64,000 bases of DNA from Cocos nucifera. Lineage: Eukaryota > Streptophyta > Magnoliopsida > Arecales > Arecaceae. How positions within the stretch are numbered: the stretch's first letter is position 1; every line of letters starts with the position of its first letter. The stretch lies in contig QRFJ01000022.1 of assembly GCA_006176705.1 (NCBI GenBank), positions 3,127,161-3,191,160 on the forward strand, read 5' to 3'. This document shows positions 12,724 to 23,208 of the stretch, one piece after another. The notes beneath the pieces were generated by a model. That model saw only the letters and a program-made list of their open reading frames with translations. It did not search any database and had not been told where the DNA came from. Both the position numbers and the translations under genes were made by a program.

Positions 12724-12747
12724 TTTCTGGCAATGGCATCAAAAACT
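12724..12747 (-). other. Primer-binding-site region, Athila-like element
   Basis: On the minus strand, directly next to the 5'LTR, it reads TTTTTGATGCCATTGCCAG. It resembles a mutated form of the TGGCGCCGTTGCCGGGGA site known from Athila-type elements. Its position agrees with minus-strand orientation. Confidence 0.6.
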
Positions 12748-14258
12748 TGATAGAATCGCGATGTTGTCGTTAAGACACTGTGTTTATCAGTTTAATCCGA
12801 CTTCTTAAAATAATTAAAAATTCATAGATAGCAGTGAGTCGGGTCGATCCACAGGAAAGATAGTATTTTTAGATTTGAAATCTTTGATTTTATAAAAAAA
12901 AAAAAGAGCTTGGGATCAAAAGTGAAGTCGGAAAATAAAAAATAAAAAATAAAAAGTGCAGGAATTTAAACTTGGTAGTAAGATCTACTAGTTAGATCTT
13001 AGCATCTATTTGCAATAAAAAAAATAATAATTTAAAGTATAGAAATTAAATTGCAAAAAAAAAATAAAATTAAAGAGCATAAAAATAAATATTACATTAA
13101 AAAGTTCATAATTTAAATACATAAAATAAAAAAAAATAAAATAGGCTGATCTCTAATCTTGGATCGGCATTGGTGGAAAGATGGTGTAGAAGTCCCGCTC
13201 TTCTTCTCGACACCAATTGCTTTGAAGCAGCCATTAACCCATAGCCTGGCTTCACCCTGTACCAAAGCTTCACCTTGATTGGAGATGTTGATTTCTGAAG
13301 GTCTGGGATCCTTTTTATAGAGCTAGGAGCGCTGGAGAGTTTGCTTCTGGGCAATGTGGGACTAAGAAACTCTTTGATCGTCAAAATATAAAGAAATTCA
13401 AATAAAAATCAGACTAAAAAAAGTTCTAGACGAATTCTACTACTCTAGATGAAATCTGGCCGTAAATAGGAATCCAACAGTCCAAAAATCATCAAAATCG
13501 GATGAGTATCGGCCCAGATCAGGTTGGATTAAATTCTGGCCGTTCAATCGCACGTTGATGGAGGAAATCTGGCCGCAAATCATGCATCAAGAGTCCTGAT
13601 CACTGTCGGGAGCGTTCTGGACCGTTGGATCTTCATCACTTGGTTTTCTGGCCGTCGGATCGTGCCAAATCGCTGATAGAATTTGAATTAAATCCAAAAA
13701 TAACCACTGCCGTCCGATCTTAACCGCAATCAACCGCATACCGCAACCAATCAGCGCCTCTGTTGCCAAGTGAAAAGATCAGATTGCCCTATGAGCCGCG
13801 ATAAATTTCTATGGACCCTTTAAGGATCTAGGTCCGCTACGTGTCGTACTGTAATTCATCGATTTCTACTGAGCTGATGGTCCACGCTTGGATCGTAGAC
13901 CGACTGATAGCTTCAACGGCTGAGTCGGCTTTGATGGCTTGGCTTGGCTTACGGAGCCGACTGAGCCATTTTCTTTTTTATTTAAATTTTATTTATTTTA
14001 TTTTTTTAAAAATTTATATCTTTTTCGTTTTAGCTCTGTTTTACTCAAAATTTATTTCGTTGTGATCAAAAAAATGAGCTCTTTCTATTGATAATTAAAT
14101 TTTATTTTTTAATTTTTATTATTTTTAATTAATTTTTTTAATTAATAAAAATATGAATTTCTCAAAAATTATATATAAATTTATTAATAATTTATAAAAA
14201 TTAATATAAATTAATCAATAAATTAATACTTTTATTGATGAATTTATGATGCTTATCA
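12748..14258 (-). repeat. 5'LTR of the Athila-like element
   Basis: 1511 bp with intact TGATAG start and TTATCA end. It is followed by the TTGGC duplication, after which the E1 minisatellite resumes. Confidence 0.9.
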
Positions 14259-14263
14259 TTGGC

Positions 14264-14592
14264 CCAATCGCTCGAAAGAGATCTTATCTCTAGCTATGGT
14301 TGAAGCTCGGGCGCTCGAAAGAGATCTTATCTCTAGCCGAGGTTGAAGCTCGGACGTTCGAAAGAGATCTTATCTCTAGCCGAGATTGGTGTGGTCGCTC
14401 GAAAGAGATCTTATCTCTAGTCAAGATTGGCACGGTCGCTCGGGAGAGATCTTATCTCTAGTTGAGGTTGGCTCGAACACTTGGGAGAGATCCTATCTCT
14501 AGTCGAGGTTGACACAAGCGCTCGGAAGAGATCTTATCTCTAGCCGAGGTTGTCTTGGTCGCTCGGGAGAGATCTCATCTCTAGTCGAGATT
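14264..14592. repeat. Minisatellite array of E1, right part
   Basis: Seven or eight units, most about 41-44 bp apart, with an AGAGAT-CTT-ATCTCT inverted repeat and a CGAGGTTG block. It continues the stub at 6687-6729. Confidence 0.9.
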
Positions 14593-14699
14593 GAAGGACT
14601 TTGACCGACTCATATTAGGATAAAGTTCTCCTCCGGTTCCGAACACGGCTACTATTAACTACTTTTTTCTATCATCACATAGTTTTTGCTTCTTCCCTG

Positions 14700-16294
14700 T
14701 CATCACATAATTTAGAGCGAGCTCCTCTTGGCTTTGACGCTAGAGATGACGGATCGCCAAAGTACCAAGCTCTTTCCAGATGTGGCATCGATGATACGAG
14801 AGGTGATCGACCTTTTTATTGTTCCTCCGTCATTGATTGTTCTAGTTATGGCAATGCCCTCGGCCGATCTTCTCCTGCTTCAGACTGGCATCCCTGATGA
14901 GTTCCTCGATTTCATCTCGAAGCTGAACACATTCTTCAGTGTCATGGTCATGGTCATGATGGTAGAGGCAATACTTGCTTCGATTGTGCTTGTTTGGGGG
15001 AGATCATAATTCTTCTGGTCTTGACAGTTGGTTCTTAATTTATGTCAGAAATTGAGTTCGAAGAGTGATAAGTGGGGCATAGTTGTGGAATCTTCCGAGG
15101 AGAGGACTTCTTCACGCCCTTCTATTGGGGCTTCCTTGATGACGAGCTCGAGGAGCTCAGGCTGACTTACGTCCGAGGAGAGTCCGTGGGCATGGCCGAA
15201 CATCACTCGGCCCTCCATCGATGGTGGATCTATTAGACTTGTCTGTCCACCGCTCTCTTATGACTTCTTCGTCCTTCAATTTGAAAGCTTCTTTCGTACG
15301 GACATATCTCTCGGCTTGGGCTAGCAGATCGATAAAATTTTTGGGATACTTTTTTTTAGAAAAAATAGCAAATCATTCTTCTAAAGGCCGCCCTTGAGCG
15401 CAGCCATTGCAACAGACTGGTCCAGATCTCGAACCTTCAATGTCGCGGAACTAAACTGGATGACATAAGCCCGAATGGATTCTCCTTGCTTCTATTTGAC
15501 ATTCATCAAAAAATTCAAACCTTGATGAGAACGTCAGCTGCTGACGAAGTAAGTCACGAACTGATGGCTCATCTGATAAAAAAAAAGATTATACCTGACT
15601 TCAATGTCGAGTACCAGTTTCTTGTTGTCCCCCTCAAGGTAGATGGAAAAGCTCGGCATAATATGGCATCTAGTGCACCGTGAAGTAGCATCATAATCCG
15701 GAATGCCTTCAGATGATCAATCAGATCAGAAGTTCCATCATAGCTTTCAAATTGAGGGAGCTTAAAGTTCGGCGGAATGGCCTCTTGCATAATTCAGAGA
15801 GAAAAATGAGGATCGATACGAACGTCATCATGGTGAGCTGGGACGACGTGGTCGAGCTCCTCAATTCGTCGGTTCATCTCTCGTAGTTTGTGATTGAGAA
15901 CGTCATCTCGATCGCAGACCTTGGAGGGCTTCTGACTACAGATGGAGAAGGTCTCCTTTAGAGGAGAACTATGATCCGAACTTAGATCCTCTACTCTCTG
16001 TTTCTCCTTCCTAATGGCGACGGGCATGCTAGCCCAAATGTTCTTCCTTAAAATCGATTTCTGACATCCTGACGATGGATTTCTTAGTGGAGTCATCGTC
16101 GGAGGCTACCATATGGCCTGTACCATCTCGGTAAGGCCCTAAACCCACTGCATCAGTAGGTTAAACTGCTTTAGATCCACTATGGCTGCAGGTGGGGCTT
16201 GAGTTATCGGAGCTGAAGTAGGAACTGATGTATTTGGATGAAATCTGACTGCAGAGACCGTTGATTGTTGGATCGAAGCTTTCATAGGAGGCAT
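14700..16294 (-). pseudogene. Decayed gag of E1
   Basis: The start codon lies at 16292-16294 (MPPMKAS). An N-terminal part is readable to about 15794, and a second frame (15790-15569) carries the conserved PQFESYDGTSD and HGALDAI segments. The zinc-knuckle-side tail with a degraded HHGHD-type motif is near 14920-15010. Frameshifts and stops separate these parts. Compared with E2, the middle of the gag core is poorly readable. No pol follows; the arrays begin instead. Confidence 0.7.
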
Positions 16295-16387
16295 TTTTTT
16301 CTAGAAAGAACTCTAGATTGCTGCTGAGCACTCCTTTAAGATCAAGAAAACCTCAAGAACAGAGGGCCCTTCCTCTAGCCCCAATTC

Positions 16388-17248
16388 TATTGGTGCAAAA
16401 TTTGGTTGACGTCGGATTAAGCTGGAGTCGAGGAAGATGAGGTCACCATCGGTGATCTACAAAATAAAATTCCATCTGGAGTCGGTGTTAGTGGCTTTGG
16501 TAGGATCCTCTGATGGTCTAGTTAGCTCTGGCTAACAGAATTGGAGTGCTCAGTATGGAGTTTGGCAGAGTTTTGAAAAAGAGAAGAAAGCTTCAGACTG
16601 AACTTCAGAGGGAGCGGGATTTATCTCCAATAACTATCGTAACCATCCTTGATAAATGACAATCATAATTGTCCTGATAAATGACAATCATAATTATCCT
16701 AATGAATGATATTTGTGATTGTCCTGATAAATGCCAATTGTAACCGTTCAATAATGAGATTGCCTGTAGGAATCCATCTGAAGAAACGGTCCGAAAGAAG
16801 TTTGGCTTCTATAGAAATTCGACCGCTAGAGGAGTTTGAAAGGAGTTTGACTTCTATAGAAGTCCGACTGCTGGACGAGTCCGGAAGGAGTTCGACTTTC
16901 GTAGAAGCTCGACTGCTGGGGGAGTCCAAAAGAAGTTTGGCTTTCGTAGAAGCCCGACTGCTGGACGAGTCTGGAAGGAGTTTAACTTTCATAAAAGCCC
17001 AGCTACTGGAGGAGTCCAGTTGGGGCTCGTCTGCTGAATGAAGAGTGGGTAGAAGCTCAGTTACTGAGAAGTTCAGCCAGGTTTGGCCGCTGGGTAGTTC
17101 AGCTAGGTTTGACCGCTGGGTAGTTTGACCACCGAATGAACCCGACTGCTAGGGAGAGAATTTTTGATTGAAGCTCTTCCATGATTTTCAGCTACATTAG
17201 GCTAAGCTTCAGATTGGACTCTGGCAGGAGCGGAATTTATCCCTAATA
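16388..17248 (-). repeat. 5'LTR of E1
   Basis: 861 bp, starts TATTGGTGC (first G of TGTTGG changed) and ends ATCCCTAATA. It has the same internal copy of the LTR end near 16590-16632 as its partner. A tRNA-primer-like stretch, GGGGCTAGAGGAAGGGC on the minus strand, lies next to it. Confidence 0.88.
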
Positions 17249-17374
17249 GAAAGGATACCGCTAAAATCAACTTCGATTAGAAACTTATTTTATAGGTACA
17301 ATCACCATCATTCTATAGTCACCATCTAACTCTAGCTAAATTGATGAAAATAAAAAACCTAGAGCAATAGATAT
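17249..17374. other. Locus fragment between E1 and E2 (copy A, right part)
   Basis: Non-coding. Together with 4333-4404 it matches 23016-23208 once E1 and one target duplication are removed; both versions are 193 bp long. About a dozen differences were counted by eye. Confidence 0.85.
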
Positions 17375-18323
17375 TGTTGGTGCAGAATTTGGTTGATGCC
17401 GGATCGAGTTGAAGTTGAGAAAGACGAGGTCGTCGTCGGTGACTTGTAAAATAAAATTTCATCCAGAGTCGGTGGTGGTGGCTTCGGTAGGATCCTTCGA
17501 TGGTCAAGTTAGTTCTTCTGGCCAACAGAATTGGAGTGCTCAGTAAGAAGTTCGGCAGAGTTTCAAAAAGGAGAAGAAAGTTTAGAGAAAACTTATCTGA
17601 AGGATCCCTTTTTATAGGCGAAGCTTATTGTAACTATCTTGATTAATGACTGTCATAACCATCCTAATAAATGCTGATTGTGATTGACTTGATAAATGCC
17701 GATCGTATTGTCTTGATAAATGACAATCATAATTATCATGATAATTGTAACCGTTTAGTAGTGGGATCGTCTGTAGGAATCCATCTAAAGAAATAGTCTA
17801 TAAGAGATTCGACTTTCATAAAAGTTTGACTGGATGAGGAGTCCGAAAGAAGTTTGGCTCATATAGAAGTCTGACTATTGGAGGAGTTTGGCTTCCATAG
17901 AAGTCCGACCGTTGGAGGAGTCCGGAAGAAGTTTGGCTTTCGTAGAAGCTCGGTTGTTGGAGAAGTCCGGAAGGAGTTCGACTTTCATAGAAGTCTGACT
18001 GCTGGAGGAGTCCGGAAGAAGTTTGGCTTCCGTAGAAGCTCGGCTACTGGAGGAGTCTGGATGGAGTTTGGCTTCCATAGAAGCTCGATTGCTGGAGGAG
18101 TTTGGAAGAAGTTTGGCTGTTGAGAAGTTCGATCGATTGAAGAGATTCGGCTGGAGCTCGACCGTTGAGAAGTTTGGCTAAGTTTGTCCGCTGGATAGTT
18201 CGACCACTGAATGAATCCGACTGCTAGGAAGAGAATTTTTGATTAAAGCTCTTCTGTGATTATCAGCTGTATTAGGCTAAGCTTTAGACTAGACTTCGAT
18301 GGAAGTAGAATTTATCTCCAACA
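17375..18323 (-). repeat. 3'LTR of E2
   Basis: 949 bp, starts TGTTGGTGCAG and ends ATCTCCAACA. The adjoining sequence, CAGTAGTCCCCCTAC, is the polypurine tract read on the other strand. 45-bp repeats fill its centre (about 17870-18120), giving in-frame but meaningless open frames on both strands. Confidence 0.9.
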
Positions 18324-18429
18324 GTAGTCCCCCTACTCTCGAGTTCGAAACTCAAAGAAAGAGAGTACAAAAAGGACGACTGCCGAAGTTCTCTTTAAGG
18401 CTATGCACCTTGTCTCCAACCAAGGTTGA

Positions 18430-19225
18430 AAGTGTAGTTGAAGCTCGAGGAAGATCTTGTCTCCTATTATTGTCGAGCACAATGGGGCCATCTTCGAGGT
18501 CTTTCCTCTCATCCCATCTAAAATGATCAAAGTGGATGAGATCTTCGACTTTGCTCACGTTAGGATGAGGTTCTCCTTCTATTTCTAATGGGCTATGGGG
18601 GTCTTCGACTTTGCTCACGTTAGGATGAGTTTCTCCTCTTATTTCAAATGAGCTGTGGAGGCAGATAAGGGCCATTGTCAGGGCCTCTCCTTCCATCTCG
18701 TCTAAAATAAATGAGGCCTTCGATTTTACTCATGTTAGGATGAGATTTTCCTCCTGTTCCTAACAGACTGTGGGGGCACATAAGGATTGTTGTCAGGGCC
18801 TCTTCCTCCATCTCATCTAAAATGAACAAGGCCTTCGACTTTGCTCACGTTAGGATGAGGTTTTTCTTCTATTCCTAATGGACTTGTGGGGGCCTTCGAC
18901 TTTGCTCACGTTAGGATGAGATTTTTTTTCTATTTCTAACGGACTGTGTGGGCACATAAGGGCCGTTGTCAGGGCCTCTCCCCCCATCTTGTCTAAAATG
19001 AATGAGGCCTTTGACTTTGCTCATATTAGGATGAGGTTCTCCTTCTATTCCTAACGAACAGTGGGGCACATAAGGGCCGTTGATAGGGCTTCTCCTTCTA
19101 TCTCGTCTAAAATGAATGAGGCCTTCGACTTTGCTTACGTTAGGATAAGATTCTCCTCCTATTTCTAATGGGCTGTGGGAGCATATAAGGGTCGTTGATA
19201 GGGCCTCTCCTCTCATCTCCTCCTA
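18430..19225. repeat. About 115-bp tandem array inside E2
   Basis: TTAGGAT motifs occur near 18560, 18620, 18735, 18850, 18911, 19026 and 19140, giving spacings of about 115 bp with two short units of about 60 bp. The GTTAGGA...TCCTAAC inverted repeat is retained in most units. Same repeat as 5440-6690. Confidence 0.9.
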
Positions 19226-19234
19226 AATGAACGA

Positions 19235-20183
19235 GACCTTCGAAGCTCGAAAGAGATCTTATCTCTAGCCGAGGTTGGCTCGATCGCTCGGAAGAGATCT
19301 TATCTCTAGCCAAGACTGGCCCAGTCGCTCGGAAGAGATCTTATCTCTAGCCGAGGTTGAAGCTCGGGCGCTCGGAATTGATCTTATCTCTAGCCGAGGT
19401 TGAAGCTCGGGTGCTCAAGAGAAATCTTATCTCTAGTTGAGGTTGGCACGGTTGCTCGGAAGAGATCTTATCTCTAACCGAGGTTGGCACGATCGCTCGG
19501 AAGAGATCTTATCTTTAGCCGAGGTTGACTCAAACACTCGGAAGAGATCCCATCTCTAGTCCAGGTTGGCACGGTCGCTCGGGAGAGATCTTATCTCTAG
19601 CCGAGGTTGACACGGACGCTCGGAAGAGATTTTATCTCTAGTCGAGGTTGACTCGAACACTCGAGAGTGATCCCATCTCTAGCCAAGGTTGACTCGAATG
19701 CTCGAGAGAGATCTTATCTCTAGCCGAGGTTGGCACGGTCGCTCGAAAGAGATCTTATCTCTAACCAAGGTTGACTCGATCGCTCGAAAGAATCTTATCT
19801 CTAGTCGAGGTTGGCACGGTCGTTCGAGAGAGATCTTATCTCTAGCCGAGGTTGACTTGAATACTTGAGAGAGATCTCATTTCTAGTCGAGGTTGGCACG
19901 GTCGCTCGAGAGAGATTTTAATCTCTAATCGAGGTTAGCACGGTCGCTCGGGAGAGGTCTTATCTCTAGTCGAGATTGACACGGACGCTCGAAAGAGATC
20001 TTATCTCTAGTCGAGATTGACTCGAACACTCGAAAGAGATTCCATCTTTAGCCGAGGTTGACTCAGATGCTTGGAAGAGATCTTATCTCTAGCCGAGGTT
20101 GGCACGGTCGCTCGAAAGAGATCTTATCTCTAGCCGAGGTTGACACGGGCACTCGAGAGAGATCTTATCTCTAGCCGAGGTTG
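19235..20183. repeat. Minisatellite array inside E2, about 41-bp units
   Basis: More than 20 units with an AGAGAT-CTT-ATCTCT inverted repeat, CGAGGTTG and a CACGGTCGCTCG spacer. The core at 20121 and 20162 shows the 41-bp period. The array ends, as in E0 and E1, at the conserved GAAGGACTTTGAC flank. Confidence 0.92.
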
Positions 20184-20329
20184 AAGGACTTTGACCGGCT
20201 CATGTTAGGATGAGGTTCTTCTTTTGTTCCTAATACGGCCACTATTGACTACTTCTTTCCTATCATCACATAGTTTTTGCATAGTTTTTACATAGTTTTT
20301 TCTATCATCATATAGTTTTTGCTTCTACC

Positions 20330-21923
20330 TTGTCATCACATAATTTAGAGCGAGCTCCTCTTGGCTTTGATACTGAAGATGATGGATCACCGAAGTACCA
20401 AGCTCCTCCCAGATGTGGCATCGATGATACGGAAGACGATCGACCTTTCTGTTGTTCCTCCATCATTAGTGGTTCTAACTATGACAATGCCCTTGGCCGA
20501 TCTTCTTCTGCTTCAGACTGGCATCCCTGATGAGCTCCTCAATTTTATTTCGGAGCTGAACTCATTCTTCAATATCGTGGCCATGATGGTAGAGGCAATA
20601 CTTGCTTCGATCGTGCTTGTTTGGGAGAGATCATAATTCTTATGGTCTTGGCAGCTGATTCCTAATTTTCGTCAGAACTTGAGTTCGAGGAGCGTCAGGT
20701 GGGGCATAGTTGTGGAATCTTTCGAAGAGAGAACTTCTTCGCGCCCTTCTATCGAGGCTTTCTTGATTATGAGCTCGAGGAGCTCGAGCTCGCTTACGCC
20801 GGAGGGAAGTCCGTGAGCGCGATCGAACTTCACTCGGCCCTCCATCGATGGTGGGCCTATTAAACTCGTCCGCCCATCGCTCTCCTGTGATTTCTTCATC
20901 CTTTAATTTGAAGACTTCTTCCGCACGAACATATCTCTCGACCCGGGCTAGTAGATCAGCAAAGTCTTTGGGATACTTTTTTTTCAAAAAAAATAGCAAA
21001 TCGTTCTTCTGAAGGCCGCCCTTGAGCGCAGCTATTGCAACACACTGGTTTAGGTTCCGGACCTCCAATGCCGCGGTGTTAAATCGGATGACATAAGCTT
21101 GGATGGATTTTTTCTGCTTCTGCTTGACATTCATCAGAGAATCCGAATCTTTGTGCGGACGTCGGCTGCTGACGAAGTGAGCCATAAATTGATGGCTCAT
21201 CTGGTCAAGAAAAAAGATCGTACCTGACTTCAATGCTGAGTACCAATTTCTTATTATCCTCCTCAAGGTAGATGGAAAAGCTCGATATAATATGGCGTCT
21301 AATGCACCATGAAGCAGCATCATGATTCAGAATATCTTCAGATGATCAATCGGATCAGAAGTTCCATCATAGCTTTCAAGTTGAGGGAGCTTAAAGTTCG
21401 GTGGAATGGGCTCTTGCATAATTCGGAAAGGAAAAGAAGGATCGATGCGGACATTGTCATGATGAGCTGGGGTGACGTGGTTGAGCTCCTCAATCCGCTG
21501 ATCCATCTTCTGTAGTTTGTGATTGAGGACGTCGTCTCGATCGCAGACCTTGAAGGACTTTCGGCTATAGATGGAGAAGGTCTCCTTCAGAGGAGAACTA
21601 TGATCCGAACTTGGATCCTCTACTCTCTATTTCTTCTTTCTAACGGCGACGGACATGCTAGCCTAAATGCTCTTCCATGGGATCGGTTTCTGACATCCTA
21701 ACGATAGGTTTCTTGGTGGAGTCATCGTCGGGGACTGTCGCATGGCCTGTACCATCTTGGTGAGGCCCTAAACCCACTGCATCAGTAGGTTAAACTGCTC
21801 CGGATCCACTATGGCTATAGGTGGGGCTTGAGTTACCAAAGCTAGAGCAGAAACTGATGTATCTGGATGGAATCTAGCTGTAGAGGCCGTTGATCATCGG
21901 ATCGAAGCTTTTATAAGAGGTAT
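20330..21923 (-). pseudogene. gag of E2, best preserved copy
   Basis: The longest frame (21323 to 20640, 227 codons) covers a Retrotrans_gag core: HGALDAILYRAFPS, RNWYSALKSG, SHQFMAHFVSS, NQCVAIAALKGGL and DLLARVERYVRAEE. A basic tail follows. Further left, a degraded zinc-finger-side motif (HHGHDIEE type) is readable near 20570-20620. The N-terminal start is lost: ATG has become ATA at 21921-21923, compared with E1. The family is a plant Ty3/Gypsy gag; the Tat lineage is an inference from the E3 primer site. No polymerase domain follows. Confidence 0.8.
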
Positions 21924-22016
21924 TTTTTTCTGGAAAGAACTCTAGATTGCTGTTGAGCACTTCTTTAAGATCAAGAAAATCTCAAGAACAGAGGGCCCTT
22001 CCTCTAGCGCCAATTT

Positions 22017-23014
22017 TGTTGGTGTAGAATTTGGTTAATGCTGAATCGAGTCGAGGAAGATGAGATCGCCGTCGGTGACCTGCAAAATAAAGTTTCATTC
22101 GGAGTCGATGGTAGTGGCTTCGGTAGGACCCTTCGACGGTCAAGTTAGTTCTTCTGACCAACAGAATTAGAGTGCTCAGTAAAAAGTTCGGCAGAGTTTT
22201 GAGAAGGAGAAGAAAGCTTAGAGAAAATGTATCTGAAGGATTTCTTTTTATAAGTGAAGTTTGTTGTAACTGCCTTGATTAATAACTATCGTAATCATCT
22301 CGATAAATGCCGATCGTGATTGACTTGATAAATGCCGATCGTGTTGTCTTGATAAATGACTATCATAATTATCGTGATAATTATAACCGTTCAATAGTGG
22401 GATCGTCTGTAGGAATCCGTCTGAAGGAACAGTCTGTAAGGGGTTCGGCTTCCATAAAAGTCCGATTGGATGAGGAGTCCGGAAGAAGTTCGGCTCCCAT
22501 AGAAGTTCGACTGCTGGAGGAGTTCGAAAGAAGTTCGACTTCCATAGAAGTCCGGCTGCTAGAGGAGTCCGGGAGGGGTTCGGCTTTCATAGAAGCTCGG
22601 CTGCTGGAGGAGTTCGAAAGAAGTTCGGCTTCCGTAGAAGCTCGGCTGCAGGAGGAGTGCGGAAGAAGTTCGGCTTCCGTAGAAGTCCGGCTGCTGGAGG
22701 AGTCCGGAAGAAGTTCGACTTCCATAAAAGCTCGACTGCTGTAGGAGTCCGAAAGGGGTTCGATTTCTATAGAAGCTCGATTACTGGAGGAGTCCGGATG
22801 GAGTTTGGTTTCCATAGAAGCTCAGTTGCTGGAGAAGTTCGAAAAAAGTTCGGCTGCTGAGAAGTTCGGTCGGTTGAAGAGGTTCGGCTGGGGCTCGGCC
22901 GCTGAGAAATTCGGTTAGATTTGTCCGCTAGGTAGTTCGGCCAATTCGGCTGCTAGGTAGAGAATTTTTGATTGAAGCTTTTCCATAATTACTAGTTACA
23001 TTTTGCTAAGCTTT
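22017..23014 (-). repeat. Truncated 5'LTR of E2
   Basis: Starts TGTTGGTGTAG next to a primer-like stretch (GGCGCTAGAGGAAGGGC on the minus strand). It follows the left LTR to about 23010 and then breaks off in CTAAGCTTT, where the duplicated locus begins. Confidence 0.88.
22440..22860. repeat. 45-bp tandem repeats within the E2 LTR
   Basis: A TAGAAG core recurs at 22500, 22545, 22590, 22635, 22680, 22725 (TAAAAG), 22770 and 22815, an exact 45-bp period. Because 45 is divisible by three, it gives long open frames with 15-residue repeats on both strands (22307-22744 plus, 22381-22815 minus). Related repeats occur in the LTRs of E1 and in the left LTR of E2. Confidence 0.93.
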
Positions 23015-23208
23015 TCCCAAGATAGACAATTTTTTTCATGCATACTTCCTTTCATTTGTTCCAAACTCCTGGCTTGAGCATGAAAAGGATACCATTAAAA
23101 TCAACTTCAATTAGAAACTTATTTTATAGGTACAATCACCATCATTCTATGATCACCGTCTAACTCCATCTAAATCGATCAAAATCAAAAACCTAGAGCA
23201 ATAGATAT
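23015..23208. other. Uninterrupted copy of the E1/E2 target locus (copy B)
   Basis: Matches 4333-4404 joined to 17249-17374 without either insertion. It reads straight through the E1 target (AAAAGGATACC) and the E2 target (AGATATCATGC). Its left edge abuts the broken E2 LTR. Confidence 0.85.

Larger units (their letters stand above)
6730..14258 (-). mobile_element. Athila-like gag-only LTR element nested in E1
   Basis: Complete 7529-bp element on the minus strand. LTRs are 6730-8246 and 12748-14258; the right one starts TGATAG and ends TTATCA, while the left one has TA in place of the first TG. TTGGC flanks it on both sides (6725-6729 and 14259-14263). A polypurine tract (AAGTTGGGGGG on the minus strand) adjoins the left LTR, and a primer site with a TGCCATTGCC core adjoins the right. 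A gag is readable at about 9701-11431, but no protease, reverse transcriptase or integrase is seen in the 4.5-kb interior. It therefore resembles a TR-GAG type non-autonomous element. Confidence 0.9.
4405..17248 (-). mobile_element. E1: non-autonomous LTR element with a nested retroelement
   Basis: Two LTRs of 862 and 861 bp bound the element. The flanking 5 bp are AAAAG (4400-4404) and GAAAG (17249-17253), a target duplication with one change. The uninterrupted copy of this locus at 23016-23208 reads AAAAG once, which supports the call. Internal order is 3'LTR, 115-bp array, minisatellite (split by the nested 6730-14258 element), decayed gag, primer site, 5'LTR. Without the nested element and its duplication, E1 is about 5.3 kb. 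No pol is present, so it depended on enzymes supplied in trans. Confidence 0.9.
17375..23014 (-). mobile_element. E2: non-autonomous LTR element, 5'LTR truncated
   Basis: Left LTR 17375-18323, 115-bp array, minisatellite, gag, then the right LTR from 22017, which stops near 23014 about 50 bp before its expected end. The left flank GATAT is the presumed target sequence, and the empty copy has GATATC at 23204-23209. The right duplication cannot be seen because of the truncation. E2 holds the best preserved gag core of the family in this window but no pol. Confidence 0.87.

Noticed and set aside
22307..22815. Long overlapping open frames with 15-residue repeats on both strands
   Set aside because: They follow from an exact 45-bp repeat inside an LTR. 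The same frames appear, broken, in other LTR copies.
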